This document shows, in pieces, positions 35,037 to 43,600 of a stretch of DNA of 64,000 bases. Position 1 is the stretch's first letter. Each line of letters starts with the position of its first letter. The stretch is from Granulicella mallensis MP5ACTX8 (lineage in GTDB: Bacteria > Acidobacteriota > Terriglobia > Terriglobales > Acidobacteriaceae), in the NCBI RefSeq assembly GCF_000178955.2, contig NC_016631.1, positions 1,240,001-1,304,000 of the forward strand, written 5' to 3'. A program made the translations under genes and the position numbers. The notes beneath the pieces were generated by a model. That model saw only the letters and a list, made by a program, of their open reading frames with translations. It ran no database searches and was not told the DNA's origin.

Positions 35037-36275
35037 CTACTTGATCAGCATGGAAACGATGCTGGCGGACATCAGGTTGGCCATGGTTCCGGCGAGCATG
35101 GCGCGCAGGCCGAGCTTGGCGAGATCGTTGCGGCGGTTGGGGACCAGGGCTCCGATGCCGCCGATCTGCATGCCGATGGAGCCCACGTTGGCGAAGCCGC
35201 ACAGGGCGAAGGTGGCGATGGAGAAGGTGCGGGGGGAGAGTACCGCCTTGATCTTGCCCAACTCATTGAAGGCAAGAAACTCATTGATGATGGTGCGGGT
35301 GCCGAGGAGGTTGCCGATGGTGCGGGCCTCGTGCCAGGGGATGCCGATGAGCCAGGCTACGGGTGCTCCTACGACGCCGAGAACGTTGTTCAGCGAGTGC
35401 GGGAAGGGAATATGGCCGTGGGCCCAGAGGGTGTTCGAGATGCCGAGCATGATGGCGTTGAAGAGGCCGACGAGGGCGACGAAGCTGATCAGCATGATGG
35501 CGACGTTGAAGGCCAGTTGGCCGCCGTCGATGGTGCCGCGGGCGATGGCGCCGATGAAGTTCTCGTCCTTGTGCTCCTCGCTGGGAGGCATGTTGACGGT
35601 GCCCTGGGTTGCAGGAACTTCAGTCTCCGGAACGAGCATCTTGGCGACGAGGATGGTGCCCGGCGCGGTCATGATGACGGCGGAGAGGAGGTCTTTCGCG
35701 TTGATTCCAAAGAGGATGTAGGCTGCCATGATCCCGCCGGACACGTGCGCCATGCCGGAGGTCATGATGGTCATGAGCTCGGAGCGGGTGGCACCGGCGA
35801 GGAAGGGGCGGATGGTGAGTGGGGCCTCGGTCTGGCCCATGAAGATGCTGGCCGCGACGTTGGTGGACTCGGCGCCGGAGGTTCCCATGGTGAACTGCAT
35901 GATCCAGGCGACGGCCTTGATGATCTGCTGCATCAGGCCGATGTGATAGAGGATGGCGAAGAAGGCGCTGACGAAGATGATGGTGGGCAGTACGGCGAAG
36001 GCGAAGATGCTGAGCGGACTCTTCGGATTGCCGAGAGCGCCGAAGACGAGCGAGGAGCCGTCGGCGGAGTGCCCCAGAAGGCCTGTGATCACGCCGGAGA
36101 CAGAGCTGAGGATCTGCTGTCCATAGCTCCACTTGATGACCAGGAAGGCGAAGATGATCTGCAGGCCGAGACCCCAGCCTACGGTACGCCAGCGAATGGC
36201 GCTGCGATTGGTGGAGAAGGCATAGGCAAGTCCGAGAAAAACGATAAGTCCGAGAAGTCCGGTAAAACGGCCCAA
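35037..36275 (-). CDS. nupC: Concentrative nucleoside transporter (NupC/CNT family)
   Basis: A 412-residue inner-membrane symporter with about ten hydrophobic segments. The CNT core is present: AASIFMGQTEAPLTIRPFL (nucleoside-binding GQTEAP motif) and SGMAHVSGGIMAAYI, then RTIINEFLAF and ALCGFANVGSIGMQIGGIG. It imports nucleosides with H+ or Na+. TTG start after GGAGC. It heads the block with the toxin-antitoxin pair and the purine nucleoside phosphorylase, supplying substrate to the phosphorylases. Confidence 0.93.
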   Translation of the reverse strand: MGRFTGLLGLIVFLGLAYAFSTNRSAIRWRTVGWGLGLQIIFAFLVIKWSYGQQILSSVSGVITGLLGHSADGSSLVFGALGNPKSPLSIFAFAVLPTIIFVSAFFAILYHIGLMQQIIKAVAWIMQFTMGTSGAESTNVAASIFMGQTEAPLTIRPFLAGATRSELMTIMTSGMAHVSGGIMAAYILFGINAKDLLSAVIMTAPGTILVAKMLVPETEVPATQGTVNMPPSEEHKDENFIGAIARGTIDGGQLAFNVAIMLISFVALVGLFNAIMLGISNTLWAHGHIPFPHSLNNVLGVVGAPVAWLIGIPWHEARTIGNLLGTRTIINEFLAFNELGKIKAVLSPRTFSIATFALCGFANVGSIGMQIGGIGALVPNRRNDLAKLGLRAMLAGTMANLMSASIVSMLIK

Positions 36276-36546
36276 GGCGTGCTCCGATGGTCAAACAAAA
36301 TCAGCTGGTTGGTGGCAGTGTACCGGGTCAGACGGCGCCAGAGCTATTGCCTGTTTCCTTTGCCGGGCAGGTTCTCGAAGAAAAGGGGGCAAAAGTGGGG
36401 TGTGTCGCTCTTTTTGAATGAGGATGATACACTGAAAAAGATCGTAGAATCCGATCTGGTCTACTTGCTTGTTCTGGCCGTACTGCTTTACAGCAAACAA
36501 CTCCAAATTGCGTTCAGCGGTACATCGTATTAAAGGAACAAACCAA

Positions 36547-36747
36547 ATGGAACAGGGAACAGTTAAATGGTTCAACGACGCTAAGGGTTTCGGCTTTCTG
36601 AGCCGCGCTAACGGCGACGACGTTTTCGTACATCACACCGCCATCCAGAGCAACGGCTTCCGTTCGCTTCAGGAAGGCCAGAGCGTTCAGTTCAATGTAG
36701 TCAAGGGCCCCAAGGGCTGGCAGGCAGAGAACGTTCAGGTTGTGTAA
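36547..36747 (+). CDS. Cold-shock protein (CspA family), second copy
   Basis: A 66-residue cold-shock domain with KGFGFL and VFVHH motifs. It is nearly identical to the protein at 69-269, differing at a few positions such as FLSRANGDD and the NVQVV end. AAGGAAC lies ahead of the ATG. The 270 bases upstream hold its probable long 5' leader and nothing else recognisable. A strong terminator follows. Confidence 0.95.
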   Translation: MEQGTVKWFNDAKGFGFLSRANGDDVFVHHTAIQSNGFRSLQEGQSVQFNVVKGPKGWQAENVQVV

Positions 36748-36769
36748 GAGTTTCAACGGATCGAGGCTC

Positions 36770-36796
36770 AGGGCGGTTCTTTAGGAACCGCCCTTT
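36770..36796 (+). terminator. Terminator of the second cold-shock gene
   Basis: Perfect 10-bp stem AGGGCGGTTC/GAACCGCCCT with a 5-base loop, followed by TT, 23 bases after the stop codon. Confidence 0.85.
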
Positions 36797-36890
36797 GCTA
36801 TTGCAGCAGAGACTTACAAAAATCTGATTCCCCCTGACGATTCCGCGGGGCTGCCTCTTATTACTCCAACCAGAAGTCTGTGGAGGGCAC

Positions 36891-37310
36891 ATGGCGAACA
36901 TCGTCGAAAACAAGTATTACCTGAAGACCGTCCATGAAGAGATCGATCTCTTCGATCGCAAGCTGGCGCATCTTTTGAACTTCGAGAGCTTCGACAACGA
37001 AGCCGACCGTGCTGCCGCAACCCGCAAGCTGACCCTGAAGCGCGACGCCCTGGTCCTCACCGCCAAGCGTCTTGCCGGTGAGGGAATCGAGTTCAATCAG
37101 AACGACCTGCCACGCTCTTTCCGTCCGAAGGACGCGCCTGTGGCTGTCGAGACTACCGAAGTAGCAGAAGCCGCTCCCAAGACTGCAGAGCCTTTCGTTC
37201 CCGCGGGATCGAACCGCAGCGTGCGGCGTCAGGGTTCTCCCTATGCCGGAACGTCGCTGGATTGGCAGTCGAGCGTACAGCATTACATGCAGAAAAAAGC
37301 CAAGGCGTAA
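36891..37310 (+). CDS. Conserved hypothetical small protein, coiled-coil-like
   Basis: A 139-residue soluble protein. The N-terminal 60 residues are strongly helical and charged (YYLKTVHEEIDLFDRKLAHL then ATRKLTLKRDALVLTAKRL); the rest is Ala/Pro/Glu-rich linker and ends basic (QHYMQKKAKA). GGAGGG lies before the start at 36891. No known domain. It sits alone after the cold-shock gene's terminator and ahead of a 24-bp hairpin. Confidence 0.65.
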   Translation: MANIVENKYYLKTVHEEIDLFDRKLAHLLNFESFDNEADRAAATRKLTLKRDALVLTAKRLAGEGIEFNQNDLPRSFRPKDAPVAVETTEVAEAAPKTAEPFVPAGSNRSVRRQGSPYAGTSLDWQSSVQHYMQKKAKA

Positions 37311-37408
37311 GAGCCGGGGCGTTTCTGGAAAACCGTTCAATCTGTTGTGCGACGAAGCGCAACGCTATACCCGCCTGGGCAATGCTCCGGGAACTGGTAC
37401 CTATATCC

Positions 37409-37465
37409 AAGGGCTGAAGGCCCGATCTATCTGGGGTTCAAAGATAGGTCGGGCCTTCAGCCCTT
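37409..37465. terminator. Large intergenic hairpin between convergent genes
   Basis: 24-base arms (37409-37432 and 37442-37465) with one mismatch, enclosing TGGGGTTCA. The right arm overlaps the last codons and stop of deoA, which is at 37457. It is likely a shared terminator or mRNA-end structure, but there is no clear T-tract. Confidence 0.6.
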
Positions 37466-38881
37466 GATGTTTTCTTTCGTAATGATCTCGCGGATGAGCG
37501 GCTGCTTCTGGCGTGGCTCGTTGGCGATTTCGACTGTCGCTTCTAACATGCGATAAGGCTCGTCGAGCAGCGCTGCATCCTCACTGAAGAGAGTGAAGAT
37601 GGGCTGGCCTTCTTCTACTTTGTCGCCAAGTTTTGCGTGTGACTCGATACCGGCGTGGGCGCTGACGGGATCGCCGGGTTTGGCGCGGCCTGCGCCGAGG
37701 CGTTGCACGGCCCAGCCGACTTCTTTGCAGTCCATGCCCGCGAGATAGCCTGCACGCGAGGCCTTGAGCACGCGCGTTGCCTTGGGCTGATGGAAGGCTG
37801 CTGGATCGTTGAAGATGCTGGTGTCGCCCTGGTGCGCGGCGACGATCTGCAGCCAGGACTTGTAGGCCGCGCCGGAGCGAAGGATGTCGTCGGCGAGCTT
37901 TGCGCCGGCCTCAGGCGTGGCGGTCTTGCCGCCGAAGTAGAGCATCCAGCCGGAGAGAATGTTTGAAAGCTCGATGAGGTCGGCGGACATCGGATGGCGA
38001 CGGTTCTGCAGGATGTCGACACACTCCCACACCTCCATCCAGTTGCCGGAGAAACGGCCGAGCGGCTCGTCCATGGTGGTGAGCAGGGCGGCGGTGCGTG
38101 TGCCGGCGCGTTCACCGGTGGAGACCATCAGTTCGGCGAGGAACTTCGACTTCTCATAGGTGGGCATGAAAGCGCCGGAGCCTACCTTGACGTCTAGGAC
38201 GAGCGCGTTCAGGCTCTCGGCGAGCTTTTTGCTCATGATGCTGGCCGTGATGAGGAATGGCGATTCGACCGTGCCGGTGTGGTCGCGCATGGCGTAGAGG
38301 ATGCGGTCGGCGGGTACCAGGCGCGGCGTTTGGCCGACGAGCGAGGCGTGGCACTCGCGCAGGATCTCCGCGAAACGGGCCATGGAGATCTGGGTGTCGA
38401 AGCCGGGAATGGTTTCGAGCTTGTCGAGGGTGCCGCCTGTATGGCCCAGGGATCGTCCGGAGATCATCGGCACCGAGATGCTGGGCGACAGGTCCAGTCC
38501 GGCTGCGGCGACGATTGGCGCGATGAGCAGTGAACTCTTGTCTCCAACACCACCGGTGGAGTGCTTGTCGACGGTGAAGGTGTGCAGGGGAGCGGCATCG
38601 AAGGTTTCGCCGGAGAAGCGCATCGCTGTGGTCAGGTTGGCGAGCTCTTCCGGCGAGAGCCCGCGCTGGAAGACGGCCATGAGGAACGCGGCGATCTGCG
38701 CATCGGTAACCTTGTCGGTGGCAGAGAGTGTGGCTGGCTTTTCTCCGCGTGCTTCGGCGAGTTTCTGCTCTCCGTTAAGAACGACCGCGTGGATGAAATG
38801 CTCGATCTCGGCTTTGGTGAGTTCGGCTCCGTCGCGCTTTTTGATGACGATGTCGAGGGGATAGATTGCGTGGTCGGACAT
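37457..38881 (-). CDS. deoA: Thymidine/pyrimidine-nucleoside phosphorylase
   Basis: A 474-residue enzyme that splits thymidine or related pyrimidine nucleosides with phosphate. The signature is SGRSLGHTGGTLDKLE plus KHSTGGVGDKSSLL; other landmarks are AFLMAVFQRGLSPEE and LGAGRAKPGDPVSAHAGI. Length is slightly longer than E. coli DeoA (440). It is followed on this strand by a shared hairpin. Together with the cytidine deaminase upstream it makes the pyrimidine arm of nucleoside salvage. Confidence 0.95.
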   Translation of the reverse strand: MSDHAIYPLDIVIKKRDGAELTKAEIEHFIHAVVLNGEQKLAEARGEKPATLSATDKVTDAQIAAFLMAVFQRGLSPEELANLTTAMRFSGETFDAAPLHTFTVDKHSTGGVGDKSSLLIAPIVAAAGLDLSPSISVPMISGRSLGHTGGTLDKLETIPGFDTQISMARFAEILRECHASLVGQTPRLVPADRILYAMRDHTGTVESPFLITASIMSKKLAESLNALVLDVKVGSGAFMPTYEKSKFLAELMVSTGERAGTRTAALLTTMDEPLGRFSGNWMEVWECVDILQNRRHPMSADLIELSNILSGWMLYFGGKTATPEAGAKLADDILRSGAAYKSWLQIVAAHQGDTSIFNDPAAFHQPKATRVLKASRAGYLAGMDCKEVGWAVQRLGAGRAKPGDPVSAHAGIESHAKLGDKVEEGQPIFTLFSEDAALLDEPYRMLEATVEIANEPRQKQPLIREIITKENIKG

Positions 38882-38965
38882 AGGGAAGGTCTCTTGGTGC
38901 GGGATGCTCGGTGTGGCGATGGTCCGGTGCGGGTTCTATTCAGCTATGAGCTGCGAGGTTGCGAG

Positions 38966-39427
38966 CTACGAGGTGCGAGAGTGATGGGACTCGAGGTGTT
39001 CGGGGCGGAAGGCGTGGGGTAGTAGCTCTCCCAAAGTCGTTTCTTTTGGCGCACCGTTCTCGCCAGGGTAGAGGATGATCGTCGCGTCGTCGCCGAACTC
39101 GGTGAGGGTTTGGCGGCAGGCTCCGCAGGGCATGGAGGCTGCGTTGTTGAGGTTCGCGACGGCGACGGCGCGCAGGCGGATCTTCGGGCCGTGCTCTGCG
39201 ACGGCGCGGGCGATAGCTCCCTGTTCCGCGCAACTGGTGAGGCGATAGGAGCAGTTTTCGACGTTGCAGCCGGTGACGATGGAGCCGTCGGTGAGCAGCA
39301 GAGCTGCGCCGACGCGGAAGTGGCTGTACGGCGAGTAAGAGCGTTCGGCTGCGGTCGTTGCGAGGACGCGAAGATTCTCGCGTTCAGTAATCGTGAGATC
39401 GGCGGATTGGAGCGCAGCCTGTGACAT
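38966..39427 (-). CDS. cdd: Cytidine deaminase
   Basis: A 153-residue zinc deaminase converting cytidine to uridine. The zinc site is complete: CAEQGAI (Cys and catalytic Glu) and PCGACRQ (two Cys). Also present are SYSPYSHFRVGAALL and VTGCNVENCSY. Product uridine feeds the phosphorylase or uridine kinase nearby. It lies 84 bases upstream of deoA on the same strand. Confidence 0.94.
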   Translation of the reverse strand: MSQAALQSADLTITERENLRVLATTAAERSYSPYSHFRVGAALLLTDGSIVTGCNVENCSYRLTSCAEQGAIARAVAEHGPKIRLRAVAVANLNNAASMPCGACRQTLTEFGDDATIILYPGENGAPKETTLGELLPHAFRPEHLESHHSRTS

Positions 39428-39475
39428 GGTGAGTGATTTAAGGTAGTCGCTTGGCTGCGGGATGGCAAGCTCGGT

Positions 39476-40621
39476 CTAGGCTGGATGCAGCAGGTGGGAG
39501 CGCAGCTCTTCGGGGTGGTAGCAGTGAGCCAGGGCCGTCTCCTGGGTGATGCGTCGCGTTCGAGCCAGTTCGGCCAGCGATTGGTCCATGGTCATCATGC
39601 CTTCGCCGCGACTGGTCGAGATGTGCGAGCGAATCTGGTGGTCCTGGCCGGTGCGAATCATGTTGCGGATGGCCGTGGTAGCGACCATGACCTCGACGGC
39701 GGGGTAGCGGCCCACGGGGCCGACTCCGGGGACGAGCTGTTGGGCGATGACGGCGAGCAGTGCCAGCGAGAGCTGCTGGCGAATCTGGGCCTGGTTGCTG
39801 TCGGGAAAGCTGTCCAGGATGCGCGACATCGTCTGGGCGGCGTCGTTGGTATGCAGCGAGGAGAGGACCAGGTGTCCGGTCTCGGCTGCGGTGAGCGCGG
39901 CGGCCATGGTTTCGCTGTCGCGCATCTCGCCAATCAGGATTACGTCGGGATTCTGGCGCAGGACGGCGCGGACGGCGTGCGCAAAGCTCGGGGTGTCGTG
40001 GCCGACCTCGATCTGCTCCACGATGGAGTTTCGGTTGGTGTGCTGGTACTCGACGGGGTCTTCAATCGTGATGATGTGGTCGCGCCTGCGTGCGTTGACC
40101 TGGTCGATGAGCGCGGCCATGGTGGAGGTCTTGCCGGAGCCGGTGGGTCCGGTGAGGAGGATCAAGCCTTGCCGGCGCTCCGTCAACCGGGCGAGTATGG
40201 GGGGCAGATGTAAAGATTCGACGGTTGGAATCTGGGCGGGCAGCAGCCGGATGCTCGCAGCGAGCGTGCCGCGCTGATAGTGAACATTGGCTCTGAATCT
40301 GCCTGTTGCTCCTCGAACGAAGCAAAAGTCGAGGGACCTTTGAGCTTCAAGCTCTTTCGATTGCTCATTCGTCAGGAGCGGCAGCAGCAGGCCGCGAAGG
40401 TCCTCGGGTGTCTGGACTTTGCCGGTGGCCGCAGCCAGCACCCCATTGATGCGCAGCGTGATGGCTGACCCAGCCACGAAGAGGACGTCGGAGGCGCCTT
40501 GTCCGGCGGCCAGCGCGAGCAGCGAATCGAGCGAAGCCGTTGTCGTGGCGGTTTTGGCTCCCGGCACGGTGCGATTCAACTCATAGACAAGCTGCGACAG
40601 ATCACTCTCATACACGGACAT
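39476..40621 (-). CDS. pilT: PilT-type twitching motility ATPase
   Basis: A 381-residue retraction ATPase of type IV pili. Walker A is LTGPTGSGKTST, the Asp box is ITIEDPVEY, Walker B is VILIGEMRDSET, the His box is HLVLSSLHTNDA, and the PilT-specific AIRNMIRTGQDHQIRSHI segment is present. The start ATG at 40621 has GGAGG ahead; an upstream in-frame start at 40666 is possible. No other pilus gene is in the window. Confidence 0.92.
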   Translation of the reverse strand: MSVYESDLSQLVYELNRTVPGAKTATTTASLDSLLALAAGQGASDVLFVAGSAITLRINGVLAAATGKVQTPEDLRGLLLPLLTNEQSKELEAQRSLDFCFVRGATGRFRANVHYQRGTLAASIRLLPAQIPTVESLHLPPILARLTERRQGLILLTGPTGSGKTSTMAALIDQVNARRRDHIITIEDPVEYQHTNRNSIVEQIEVGHDTPSFAHAVRAVLRQNPDVILIGEMRDSETMAAALTAAETGHLVLSSLHTNDAAQTMSRILDSFPDSNQAQIRQQLSLALLAVIAQQLVPGVGPVGRYPAVEVMVATTAIRNMIRTGQDHQIRSHISTSRGEGMMTMDQSLAELARTRRITQETALAHCYHPEELRSHLLHPA

Positions 40622-40698
40622 GGGCCCTCCAAAGTGTGAGGGCCTAAGGTCGGGCGGCTCCTGCACGTTGTTTATGCTTAGACGGGCAGGAATGGAGG

Positions 40699-43600
40699 AT
40701 GGATTCTTCCGAGGTTTGTTCTTTAGGACAATGCTCGGCAGAATTGCATCCCACCTTTAGCAGCCGTGCGAGATGGTTGCTGAAGCGAATGGAGCGGACG
40801 CACGTGGCGGAACGTAAGCGCGGTGAAGCGGCGAAGTCGATCAAAACAAAGCGTTCGTCGCGAGCGGAGAGCACCTCTGCGGATACATCTGGGCTTGAGC
40901 TGTTCCATCCGGTGACGGCTGCGTGGTTTCGTGAGGCGTTCGAGGGGGTGACCGCACCGCAGCGCGAAGGCTGGCCTGCGATTGCACGTGGAGAGTCGAC
41001 GCTGATCCTTGCGCCGACGGGCACCGGCAAGACGCTGACGGCGTTTCTGTGGTGTCTCGACAAGCTGATGCTGCGCGAGCCTGCGACCCAGCCCGGATGC
41101 AGGGTGCTGTATCTTTCGCCGCTGAAGGCGCTGGCCGTCGATGTCGAGCGCAATCTGCGTATGCCGATGGCGGGCATTACGAAGACGGCGCAGCAACAGG
41201 GGGTTGCGGTACATCTGCCGGAGATCAGCGTGCGCACGGGCGATACGTCGCCGAAGGAGCGCGCACGCTTCAAGCGGCATCCCGGAGAGATCCTCATCAC
41301 TACACCGGAGTCGTTGTATCTGCTGCTCACTTCGGACGCGGGCGAAGCGCTGCGTTCGATTGAGACGGTCATCATCGATGAGATTCATGCGCTGGTTCCG
41401 ACGAAGCGCGGAGCGCATATGATGCTGTCGCTGGAGCGGCTGGAGGCGCTCTGCGGGCGGCCCGTTCAACGCATTGGCCTGAGCGCGACGCAGAGGCCGC
41501 TGGAGGAGGTGGCGCGCTTTCTTGGTGGAGCGGATGGAGCAGCGAGTCAGCAAGTCAGCGAGCCAGCGAGTCAGCAAGACGGGGAGTTAGCGGGGCAAGA
41601 AGAGCGTGAGCTGTTGGGGGTACGGTATCGCGCTGTCACGATCGTGAATGCGGGGGCGCGCAAGCGGCTGGAGCTGACGGTTGAGGTGCCGGTCGAGGAT
41701 ATGGCGAAGCTCGGCGAGGCTGACGATCTGGCCGACGGCTCGGCGGTGAAGGGGACGAAGCGCACGAGCATATGGCAGTCGATCCAGCCGCGCCTGCTGG
41801 AGATCGTGCGTGCGCGAACGTCGACGCTGATCTTTGTGAATGCTCGGCGTATCGCCGAGCGCATGGCGGGCGCGTTGAACGAGCTTGCGGGAGAGCCGAT
41901 CGCGCGAGCACATCATGGATCGCTTGCAGCGGCGCAGCGCCGGGAGATTGAAGAGTTGCTGAAGGCCGGACAGATCAAGGCGCTGGTCTGCACGTCGTCG
42001 TTGGAACTCGGCATCGACATGGGCGCGGTTGATCTGGTCGTGCAGATTGAGTCGCCGCCGAGCGTGGCGAGCGGGATGCAGCGAATCGGACGTGCGGGGC
42101 ACCAGGTGGGCGCGCCGTCTGTGGGGATTATCTTTCCGAAGTATCGTGCGGACCTGGTGGCCTGTGCCGCGGTGACGCAGGCGATGCATGAGGGACACGT
42201 AGAGTCGACACGGCTGCTGCGCAATCCTCTCGATGTGCTGGCGCAGCAGGTGGTCGCGATCGTCGCGCATCCGCCCCTGCCGGTGGAAGAGGTAGAACGG
42301 CGGAGGCTGCGCAAGGTTGAGGAGGAGGAGGCTCCGGGCATCTCTTATGACGCGCTGTTGGCGTTGGTTCGCAGTGCCGCGCCGTTCGCGGGGTTGAGCG
42401 TTGCAGTCTTTGAAGGCGTGCTGGATATGCTGGCGGGCTTCTATCCGTCGGATGAGTTTGCGGAGCTGCGCCCGCGCATTACGTGGGACCGTACACGCAA
42501 CTGGCTGACGCCGCGGCAGGGCGTGAAGCGCATCGCGATTCTGAACGGCGGCACCATCCCGGATCGAGGTTTGTATGGTGTGTTCCTGAGCGGCGATCAT
42601 GCGAAGCCTCTGCGCGTGGGCGAACTCGATGAGGAGATGGTGTACGAGGCGCGCACGGGGGAGACGTTCATGCTGGGCGCGTCGACGTGGCGCATCGACG
42701 AGATCACGCATGATCGTGTGCTGGTGAGTCCTGCGCCGGGCGAGCCGGGCAAGATGCCGTTCTGGCATGGAGACAAGGCAGGCAGGCCGATTGAGTTTGG
42801 CCGCCGCATCGGGGCGCTGGTTCGTGAGCTGCGCGAACTTCCGCGCGGCGCGGCGGTGACGAAGCTGACGCGTGAGCACGATCTCGATCCGCAGGCGGCG
42901 GAGAATGTACTGCGCTACCTAGCCGATCAGGAGCTTGCGACGAAGGAGGTCCCCGACGATCGCACGATGGTGATCGAACGCGTACGCGATGAGGCCGGGG
43001 TATGGCGAGTATGTTGCCTGTCACCGCTGGGCAGCAGGGTTCACGCGCCCTGGGCGATGGCGGTGACGGCGAAGCTCAAGGCCGCGGGCCTCGATACAGA
43101 GGCGATGTGGAGTGAGGACGGCTTTGTGCTGCGCTTTCCCGAGACCGACGAGCCGCCGGAGGTGGAAGCTCTGTTGCTCGGGCCGGAGGAGGCGGCTCAG
43201 TTGGTGATGCAGCAGCTTGGATCGACGGCGTTGTTTGCCGCGAAGTTTCGCGAGGCGGCTTCACGCGCACTACTGTTGCCGCGCCGTCGCGCGGAGGGGC
43301 GAACACCGTTGTGGCAGCAGCGTAAACGATCGTATGATCTGCTGGCTGTGGCCTCGCGCTATGCGAGTTTTCCGATTCTGCTGGAGGCTTATCGCGAGTG
43401 CCTGCGCGATGTCTTCGACATGCCCGCGCTGATGGAGACGCTGCGGGCTGTCGAGAGCCGCGCCATACGCGTGCATGTGGTGGACTCGCAGACGCCCTCG
43501 CCGTTTGCGAAGTCGCTGTTGTTCAGCTACATCATCACGTACATCTACGATGGCGACGCGCCGCTGGCGGAGCGCCGGGTGCAGGCGTTGAGCATCGACC

